This document shows, piece by piece, positions 58,188-64,000 of a stretch of 64,000 bases of DNA; position 1 is the stretch's first letter; the number at the start of each line of letters is the position of its first letter. The position numbers and the translations under genes were made by a program. The DNA lies in the NCBI RefSeq assembly GCF_000263195.1, contig NC_018748.1, forward strand, positions 248,001 to 312,000, given 5' to 3'. The notes under the pieces are model-generated. The model ran no database searches, had not been told where the DNA came from, and saw only the letters and a list, made by a program, of their open reading frames with translations. Origin of the DNA: Emticicia oligotrophica DSM 17448. Its GTDB lineage: Bacteria; Bacteroidota; Bacteroidia; Cytophagales; Spirosomataceae.

Positions 58188-59102
58188 ATGCGTACAGCCA
58201 TCATTGATTTAGGCACTAATACTTTTCATTTATTAATTGTTGAAGGCTCAAAAAAGATTTTTCAAACCTCAATACCTGCCAAAATCGGCAAAGGTGGCAT
58301 TAGTCAAGGCGTCATTTCAGAAGAAGGTATTCAGAGAGCATTGACGGTTCTCAGGGGCTTCAAAGAAGAAATTGACAAGCATGAAATAGCTATTGAAAAA
58401 ATATATGCTACTGGTACAAGTGCTATCAGAAATGCAGGAAATAAAGCTGAATTTATTGAGCGAGTTGAGCAAGAAACAGGTATTAAAATTAGAGTTATTT
58501 CGGGCGAAGAAGAAGCCGAACTCATTTGTCTGGGCGTGAAACAAGCCATGAGTATTCCTGAAACTTCCATGATTATGGATATTGGCGGAGGTAGTGTGGA
58601 GTTTATTATCTGTAATGATGAAAAGATTTTTTGGAAACAAAGTTTTGAAATTGGTGGGCAAAGATTAATGGATAAATTCATGAAATCTGACCCAATTTCA
58701 ATGCGTTCGATACAAATGATGGATGATTATTTTAGAGAAGCCCTCCTACCCTTAGCTAATGCTTGTCATCAGTATGCTCCTAAAGTTTTAATTGGCTCTT
58801 CTGGTTCATTCGATACGCTCATTGATATGCAATACATGAAAGAAAAAGGCCAACTACCTGAAGCACATGAAGTAGCATTTGAATATCAAATTCCAGCATT
58901 TTATTGGGCTTATGATGAATTGATTTTTAAAAATCACGAAGAAAGAATGCAAATTCCGGGAATGATTGAGCTTAGAGTTGATATGATTGTGGTTGCCATG
59001 TGCTTAATTCGATTCATTATTCAATTGCACGAAATTCAAAGAATTAGGGTTTCAAGCTATGCTTTAAAAGAAGGCATTATGGCTCAAGCATTGAAAAATT
59101 AG
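58188..59102 (+). CDS. Exopolyphosphatase (Ppx/GppA family)
   Basis: This 304-residue member of the ASKHA phosphatase family hydrolyses polyphosphate or pppGpp. It starts at the phosphate-binding ATIDLGTNTFHLL-like element (IIDLGTNTFHLLIVEG). YATGTSAIRNAGN, RVISGEEEAELICLGV with the catalytic Glu, and IMDIGGGSVEFII follow in the usual order. It is shorter than E. coli Ppx and GppA because the C-terminal HD-like domain is absent, which is normal for this group. It is divergent from rpsU. Confidence 0.9.
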   Translation: MRTAIIDLGTNTFHLLIVEGSKKIFQTSIPAKIGKGGISQGVISEEGIQRALTVLRGFKEEIDKHEIAIEKIYATGTSAIRNAGNKAEFIERVEQETGIKIRVISGEEEAELICLGVKQAMSIPETSMIMDIGGGSVEFIICNDEKIFWKQSFEIGGQRLMDKFMKSDPISMRSIQMMDDYFREALLPLANACHQYAPKVLIGSSGSFDTLIDMQYMKEKGQLPEAHEVAFEYQIPAFYWAYDELIFKNHEERMQIPGMIELRVDMIVVAMCLIRFIIQLHEIQRIRVSSYALKEGIMAQALKN

Positions 59103-59238
59103 AAATTCACTTCATAATAATAGCCATTTACACCTCTGTTTATCAATAATAATTTGATATTTTTCTCGAAAAAAATCTATATTTTTAGAAGATTTTTCAC
59201 ATCCAAATCAATTAATTTTAAGTATTACCTATTACCCT

Positions 59239-60726
59239 ATGCTCAAATTAGTAAAAAATGCCAATCTGCAACCTGGCAATCAAGCTATCATTTCTGATAA
59301 CCAATCATATACTTATCAGAATTTATTAGATTCCTCCGAAAAATTTGCCTCACTTTTACTTGAAAAAAGTTCAGATCTAAACGAAACGCGTGTCGCGTTT
59401 ATGGTTTCTCCGGGTTTCGATTATGTAAGCATTCAATGGGGAATTTGGCGTGCAGGGGGAATTGCCGTGCCTTTGTGCATTAGTTATCCATTGCCTTCAT
59501 TACAATATGTGATCGAAGATACAGGGGCTGAAATTGTAATTGCAGGTGCCGAATACGCCGAAATTCTAAAACCTTTAGCTGCTGAAAAAGGATTCAGATA
59601 TATAATTTTGCCTGAAGTTGACAAACTTTCTATTCCGTCAAAAAAATTACCTAATATTCAATCTACTCGTAAAGCGATGATACTCTATACGAGTGGTACT
59701 ACTAATTTACCCAAAGGCGTTGTGACCACACATGCCAACATTGAGGCTCAAATTTCTACCTTGGTGAAATCTTGGAAGTGGTCAGCCCAAGACCATGTTT
59801 TATGTGTACTTCCATTACACCATGTACACGGAATCATCAATGTTATTTCTTGTGCTTTGTGGTCGGGAGCAACCGTTGAGTTTTTGCCATCATTTTCAGC
59901 AGAAGGCGTTTTTGGTGCATTTCAGCAAGGTAAAATCAATCTATTCATGGCAGTACCAACGATTTACTTCAAATTAATTGCTCATTGGGAAAGCTTACCT
60001 ATCGACCAACAAAAACAAATTTCTGATACGCTTGCCAAATTCCGCTTGATGGTTTCGGGTTCAGCAGCCTTGCCAGTATCAGTTATGGAAAAATGGAAAA
60101 ATATCAGTACGCATACATTGCTCGAACGCTACGGAATGACCGAAATTGGCATGGGTATCAGTAACCCGTACGATGGAGAAAGGAAGGCTGGATACATTGG
60201 TAAACCATTATCAGGAGTAAAAGCCAGACTCGTAGATGAAAATAACCAAGTGGTGAAACGTGGACAACCTGGAGAAATTCAGATAAAAGGCAAAAATGTT
60301 TTCTTGGAATATTGGAATAAACCCGAAGCTACTCAAAAGACTTTCACGGCTGATGGTTGGTTTAAAACTGGAGATGTTGCAGTTGTTGAAAAAGGTTATT
60401 ATCGAATTTTAGGACGTGACTCTATTGATATTATTAAGTCGGGTGGGTATAAAATTTCAGCTTTAGAAATTGAAGAAATCTTACGTACGCACCCAGCTAT
60501 CAATGATTGTAGTGTGGTTGGGGTGCCCAATGATGAATGGGGCGAATTAGTGGCTGCAGCTATTATTGTCAATGACCCTAATTTAGATTTAAAGGCATTA
60601 AATGCTTGGATGAGAGAAAAAATGCCAGCCTACAAAACACCTCGTCAATATAAGATTGTAGAAGAACTTCCAAGAAATGCCATGGGCAAAGTGACAAAGA
60701 ATGATTTGAAAAAAATGTTCATCTAA
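59239..60726 (+). CDS. matB: Acyl-CoA synthetase, probably malonyl-CoA synthetase
   Basis: This 495-residue AMP-forming ligase has the P-loop AMP-binding motif ILYTSGTTNLPKGVVTTH (about residues 151-168), then LPLHHVHGIINV, LLERYGMTEIGMG, and the hinge GRDSIDIIKSGGYKISALEIE. The C-terminal catalytic lysine is in PRNAMGKVTKNDL. Length, the RYGMTEIGM motif and, above all, the malonate transporter genes madL and madM just downstream point to MatB, which converts malonate, ATP and CoA to malonyl-CoA. Other short-chain dicarboxylates cannot be excluded from sequence alone. Confidence 0.82.
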   Translation: MLKLVKNANLQPGNQAIISDNQSYTYQNLLDSSEKFASLLLEKSSDLNETRVAFMVSPGFDYVSIQWGIWRAGGIAVPLCISYPLPSLQYVIEDTGAEIVIAGAEYAEILKPLAAEKGFRYIILPEVDKLSIPSKKLPNIQSTRKAMILYTSGTTNLPKGVVTTHANIEAQISTLVKSWKWSAQDHVLCVLPLHHVHGIINVISCALWSGATVEFLPSFSAEGVFGAFQQGKINLFMAVPTIYFKLIAHWESLPIDQQKQISDTLAKFRLMVSGSAALPVSVMEKWKNISTHTLLERYGMTEIGMGISNPYDGERKAGYIGKPLSGVKARLVDENNQVVKRGQPGEIQIKGKNVFLEYWNKPEATQKTFTADGWFKTGDVAVVEKGYYRILGRDSIDIIKSGGYKISALEIEEILRTHPAINDCSVVGVPNDEWGELVAAAIIVNDPNLDLKALNAWMREKMPAYKTPRQYKIVEELPRNAMGKVTKNDLKKMFI

Positions 60727-60738
60727 TTTAGTAATGTT

Positions 60739-60780
60739 TACCACGGGGGCACTGAGAACAAAGTGTTTCACAGAGCAATA
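60739..60780. repeat. Repeat-like spacer element between matB and madL
   Basis: CCACGGGGGCACTGAGAACA and GTGTTTCACAGAGC form a pattern similar to the CCACGGAGACACAGAG-type dispersed repeats of Bacteroidota. The spacer is 113 bases, much longer than the 1-base gap between madL and madM. No T tract follows, so read-through is expected. The family link is from recollection. Confidence 0.4.
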
Positions 60781-60839
60781 GAATTGAATTTTCTACGTGT
60801 GAAACAACAACTTACAAATAAAACTAACTTACCTAAACA

Positions 60840-61208
60840 ATGATAATCTACGGAGTGGCTATTTTAGCCTTTTGTTATGTAATTGGCCAGCTATTTGGCG
60901 AATTTCTTGGAAAATTACTTGGCGTTGATGCCAATGTTGGTGGCGTAGGTTTTGCTATGCTATTATTAATTATACTAAGCGACTGGTTCAATAAAAAAGG
61001 TTATCTCGACCGACAAACAGAAAACGGCATTATGTTCTGGAATCAAATGTATATTCCAATTGTAGTGGCAATGTCTGCCACACAAAATGTGCGAGTTGCT
61101 GTTTCAAGTGGCTTTATTGCAGTCTTAGCAGGCCTTATTCCCATAATTATTTGTGCTATTATGATTCCATTATTAGCTAAACTTTCAAAAAATACCCAAC
61201 TCGACTAA
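60840..61208 (+). CDS. madL: Malonate transporter, MadL subunit
   Basis: This 122-residue inner-membrane protein of the two-component malonate/sodium symporter has three or four hydrophobic helices: VAILAFCYVIGQLFGEFLG, GVGFAMLLLIILSDWF, VAVSSGFIAVLAGLIPIIICAIMIPLL. ENGIMFWNQMYIPIVVAMSATQNV matches MadL well. It needs MadM, whose gene begins one base after its stop. Confidence 0.9.
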   Translation: MIIYGVAILAFCYVIGQLFGEFLGKLLGVDANVGGVGFAMLLLIILSDWFNKKGYLDRQTENGIMFWNQMYIPIVVAMSATQNVRVAVSSGFIAVLAGLIPIIICAIMIPLLAKLSKNTQLD

Positions 61209-61209
61209 T

Positions 61210-61971
61210 ATGGAAATCATTGTAAAATTCTTTGAAAAAAACGGTTTGATAATTGCCTTCTTGTCGGTTGGTATAATTACTTACATCTCTGGCGTATTTT
61301 CTGATAAACTTACCAGAAAAAAAATTCCCGCTTCTGCAATAGCCATTCTCATTGGTTTGGTTTTGGCCTATGTTGGTGGCATTTACACTAAAGGCGAAAA
61401 AGGTTTGGCTGATATAAAAATATTTTCAGGTTTTGGTATGATGGGAGGCTCAATGCTCCGTGATTTTGCCATTGTCTCTACGGCTATGGGAGCAAGTTTT
61501 GTCATCATGAAACGAACAGGCTGGGTTGGAGCTTTATCGCTTTTCTTAGGAATCGTGCTTTCATTTATTTCTGGGGTAATTGTTGGGCTTTTTGGAGGAT
61601 ATACTGATGCTATTAGCCTAAGTACCATTGGTGCAGGTGCTTGCACGTATATCGTTGGGCCTGTTACAGGAGCTGCCATTGGTGCAAATTCTGATGTAAT
61701 TGCCCTGAGTATTGCCGCAGGTGTAGTAAAGGCCATTGCAGTAACTATTGGCACACCGTTTATTGCAAAATATATTGGTCTCAACAGCCCACACACAGCA
61801 ATGGTTTTTGGAGGATTAATGGGTACAACCAGCGGTGTTACGGCGGGTTTAGCAGCAACAGATCCCAAGTTAGTACCTTACGGGGCTCTTACAGCTACTT
61901 TTTATACTGGATTGGGTTGTTTATTCTGCCCCTCGGTTTTGTTTTTATTGATGAAATTGATTTTTGGCTAA
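61210..61971 (+). CDS. madM: Malonate transporter, MadM subunit
   Basis: This 253-residue inner-membrane partner of MadL has about eight hydrophobic segments. Family landmarks are GIITYISGVFSDKLTRKKIPASAIAILIG, GFGMMGGSMLRDFAIVSTAMGA, and STIGAGACTYIVGPVTGAAIGANSDVIALSIAAGV. MadLM imports malonate with sodium. With MatB it gives uptake and activation to malonyl-CoA; no malonate decarboxylase genes are in this window. Confidence 0.92.
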   Translation: MEIIVKFFEKNGLIIAFLSVGIITYISGVFSDKLTRKKIPASAIAILIGLVLAYVGGIYTKGEKGLADIKIFSGFGMMGGSMLRDFAIVSTAMGASFVIMKRTGWVGALSLFLGIVLSFISGVIVGLFGGYTDAISLSTIGAGACTYIVGPVTGAAIGANSDVIALSIAAGVVKAIAVTIGTPFIAKYIGLNSPHTAMVFGGLMGTTSGVTAGLAATDPKLVPYGALTATFYTGLGCLFCPSVLFLLMKLIFG

Positions 61972-61992
61972 AAATCAATGCCTATTATAAAG

Positions 61993-62034
61993 TTTTGGGG
62001 TCTAAGACCATAGAATGGACATTAGACCCCAAAA
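61993..62034. terminator. Hairpin between madM and the alcohol dehydrogenase gene
   Basis: TTTTGGGGTCTAA (61993-62005) and TTAGACCCCAAAA (62022-62034) form a perfect 13-bp stem between convergent genes. The terminal A/T run of the stem can supply a short U tract in both directions. Confidence 0.75.
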
Positions 62035-62059
62035 TTGGTTTATTACTAATGACCAAACC

Positions 62060-63085
62060 TTATAAAACAACCATAGCTTTGATAACTTGCGATTTTGGGT
62101 CGAGCCATGTCTCAAAAATTTCAGGTAAATCTTCAAAAGCAGCTTCATGAGTCAACCATGCTTTGGTATTGATTTCCCCACTTTCCATCTTCGAAATAAT
62201 GTGTTTAAAATCAGCAGGCAAGGCATTTCTACTGGCTAAAAGTGTAATTTCTCTTCGATGAAAATCTGGGTCAAAAAAGGTTACTTCTCCTTGAAAAAGC
62301 CCAACGTAAACTAACTTTCCGCCAAAGCAAACATAAGAAAACGCCTTCATCATTGATTGGGCATTCCCTGTGGCATCAAAAACAACAGTAGGTAAATTTC
62401 CACCTAACGTTTTTCTTAAATCATCAGCAGAATAATTTTCATTAGGAACAATACTTACATCAATTCCAATAGCTTGGTTTGCAAAAGCTAGTCGTTGTTC
62501 GCTAAAATCCATTACCGCAATTTTTGCACCATTGATTTTGGCAAACTGAATAACAGAAAGACCAATAGGCCCCGCACCAATAACCAATACAATATCTTTT
62601 TCGGTTACATTTGCTCTTTGTACAGCATGCGAACCAATCCCTAAAGTTTCAACCAAAGCCAGTTGTTCATAAGCTAATTTTTCAGAAGTATGAAGTTTAT
62701 TGACTGGCACTTTTAAATATTCTACCATTCCACCATCAATATGCACACCCAATACTTTTAGGCTCTCACAACAGTTGGTTCTGCCATTTTTACATGGTTG
62801 ACACTCTCCACAATTCAAATATGGTTCGACTGATACTTTCGCTCCAACTTTAATACCTCCATTTTGAGCTTCACTCCCTAATGCAATCACTTCCGCACCA
62901 AGTTCATGCCCTAAAACACGAGGATACGAGAAAAATGGTTGACGCCCACGATACGCATGATAATCAGTTCCACAAATACCAATGCGATGGATTTTCAACA
63001 AAGCTTCGTGCGGAGCTAATGTATCATCAAAATCTTGGTGAATAAGTTTGAGTTCTTGAGGTTGGTTTAAAATGATAGTTTTCAA
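62060..63085 (-). CDS. Zinc-dependent medium-chain alcohol dehydrogenase
   Basis: This 341-residue sorbitol/L-idonate/threonine-dehydrogenase-like MDR enzyme has catalytic zinc ligands Cys in GICGTDYHAY and His/Glu in PRVLGHELGAEV, and the structural zinc loop CGECQPCKNGRTNCC with four Cys. The Rossmann fold is VLVIGAGPIGLSVIQFAK, with the acidic residue in AVMDFSEQRL suggesting NAD preference. It oxidises a secondary alcohol of a polyol or sugar acid. It is monocistronic, upstream of no pathway partner, so the substrate is open. Confidence 0.88.
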   Translation of the reverse strand: MKTIILNQPQELKLIHQDFDDTLAPHEALLKIHRIGICGTDYHAYRGRQPFFSYPRVLGHELGAEVIALGSEAQNGGIKVGAKVSVEPYLNCGECQPCKNGRTNCCESLKVLGVHIDGGMVEYLKVPVNKLHTSEKLAYEQLALVETLGIGSHAVQRANVTEKDIVLVIGAGPIGLSVIQFAKINGAKIAVMDFSEQRLAFANQAIGIDVSIVPNENYSADDLRKTLGGNLPTVVFDATGNAQSMMKAFSYVCFGGKLVYVGLFQGEVTFFDPDFHRREITLLASRNALPADFKHIISKMESGEINTKAWLTHEAAFEDLPEIFETWLDPKSQVIKAMVVL

Positions 63086-63103
63086 AGTGTATATTTTTAA
63101 GTT

Positions 63104-63874
63104 TTAAATCACAAATGATATTTCTTTAAATTCAAATTTTTTCAATTCTTGCCCAACTTCCATCATCAAATGACCACTATCTGCAACATCTACTATTTTT
63201 CCTTTGAAAATAATTTCTTCTTTTTCATAAAGATGCTCCTCTCCTACCCTAAATAATCTCTCTATGTATTTCTTTTTCTGTGTTTCAATAAACGCCCCTC
63301 CATTTTTCAGTTGCAAATAATATTTTTCTATGCATCCACATAATTGTTCAATCAGTGTCTGAATATCAAAATCTTCTTGCTTTTGCGTTGCCAAACGAAG
63401 CGAAATAGCTTTTTCGTTAGAAAAACTCAATTGATTAATATTTAATCCTATTCCTATCACCGAATAGGCAATTCTGCTTCCCGAAAGCGTATTTTCAATC
63501 AAAACTCCTCCCATTTTTTTATTACCAACATAAATATCGTTAGGCCATTTTATAGCTAAACCATTTGATAAATATTTGCACAAAAACTCAAAAATACCCA
63601 AAGAAACCGCAATATTTAGACGAAATTGATGAACAACTGATAAAAAATCTGGTTTTAATATTATTGAAAATGTAATATTTTGATTCGGGAGGGCTTCCCA
63701 AGTGTTTCCACGCTGCCCACGGCCAGCAGTTTGATTGGAGGTAATGACAATAGTACCATCAAAAACTCTCTTTGTTTGAATTATTTCGGCAGCAATATCG
63801 TTAGTTGAATGACAACTTGGCAGATAAATATGATTTTTGCCGAGAAATAAAGTTTTGGGTTGAAAATTGTGCAA
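63104..63874 (-). CDS. birA: Biotin-[acetyl-CoA-carboxylase] ligase
   Basis: This 256-residue biotin protein ligase of the short, monofunctional type lacks the N-terminal DNA-binding domain. Catalytic features are HSTNDIAAEII, TAGRGQRGNTWEA with the biotin-binding loop, NITFSIILKP, and IKWPNDIYVGNKKMGGVLIE, with Lys in KMGGVLIE. A small SH3-like C-terminal domain follows. It attaches biotin to acetyl-CoA carboxylase carrier protein. No ATG is available near the 5' end; the frame starts with TTG at 63874, and homologues have a similar N-terminus (LFLGKNHIYLPSCHSTND), so this start is likely right. Confidence 0.93.
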   Translation of the reverse strand: MHNFQPKTLFLGKNHIYLPSCHSTNDIAAEIIQTKRVFDGTIVITSNQTAGRGQRGNTWEALPNQNITFSIILKPDFLSVVHQFRLNIAVSLGIFEFLCKYLSNGLAIKWPNDIYVGNKKMGGVLIENTLSGSRIAYSVIGIGLNINQLSFSNEKAISLRLATQKQEDFDIQTLIEQLCGCIEKYYLQLKNGGAFIETQKKKYIERLFRVGEEHLYEKEEIIFKGKIVDVADSGHLMMEVGQELKKFEFKEISFVI

Positions 63875-64000
63875 CTTTATACTAATTTAGCGTTTTAGTA
63901 AAGTATCATCTTTTTGGCAGATTTTTATGGTATTTTTTTGCTCCATTTGAATCGCTAAAAGTAATTAAATTAAATTTTTAGTGAAGTTCGTTATCTTCTA
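63875..64000. other. Intergenic region at the window end
   Basis: This AT-rich region upstream of birA has no complete gene. It should hold the birA promoter and perhaps the start of a divergent transcript beyond the window. Nothing more is recognised. Confidence 0.4.

Overview
The window looks like a chromosomal stretch from a Bacteroidota bacterium, most likely order Cytophagales (Spirosomataceae-like; Emticicia-like is only a guess). The signs are AT-rich DNA, promoters of the TTG-N19/20-TAnnTTTG type, a SusC/SusD pair, the type IX secretion regulator PorX, a TIGR02757 protein, and starts that mostly lack Shine-Dalgarno sequences apart from one striking exception at rpsU. No rRNA, tRNA, CRISPR array, prophage or intact IS element was recognised.

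Layout. 1-14.5 kb is mostly housekeeping: the end of pyrH, frr, ligA, a TMEM220-like protein, a small SRP RNA, a transaldolase-like aldolase, an FtsE-type ATPase, an Hsp70/YegD-like protein, a SnoaL/GNAT/nitrilase operon, porX, kdsB, a LysM-RlpA-like protein, an unlisted 49-aa membrane ORF and a TIGR02757 gene. 14.6-28 kb holds an M28 peptidase and then a carbohydrate locus: ROK regulator, GHMP kinase, MFS transporter, Gfo/Idh oxidoreductase, TIM-barrel epimerase, DUF1080 hydrolase, SusD and SusC. 28.3-31.8 kb is a compact minus-strand sulfur/persulfide cluster under a Crp/Fnr regulator: rhodanese-thioredoxin, OsmC, two single-domain rhodaneses and small membrane proteins.

32-48.5 kb is a second, more accessory-looking sugar island: two DUF1593 nucleoside-hydrolase-like proteins, an esterase, a DeoR regulator, an L-fucose/arabinose-isomerase-family enzyme, a split transketolase, an RbsBAC-like ABC importer with a DUF2291 protein, an FGGY kinase and a ThuA protein. 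The set isomerase + kinase + two-subunit transketolase + importer suggests an isomerase-kinase-transketolase route for an unusual sugar; the D-apiose pathway has this logic. This island is peppered with short dispersed repeats. Several appear to sit in frame inside coding sequence, and a four-helix-bundle gene with an in-frame TGA lies between related inverted repeats.

48.6-57.6 kb carries a phosphopantetheinyl transferase, a SirB1-like protein, galE, rfbB, a DinB protein, and a pseudaminic-acid-type block (methylase, pseF, two GNATs, pseI). Then come xerC-type recombinase and rpsU. 58.2-63.9 kb carries Ppx/GppA phosphatase, a malonate operon (malonyl-CoA synthetase, madL, madM), a zinc alcohol dehydrogenase and birA.

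All functions are inferred from motifs and recalled family features; no database search was possible.
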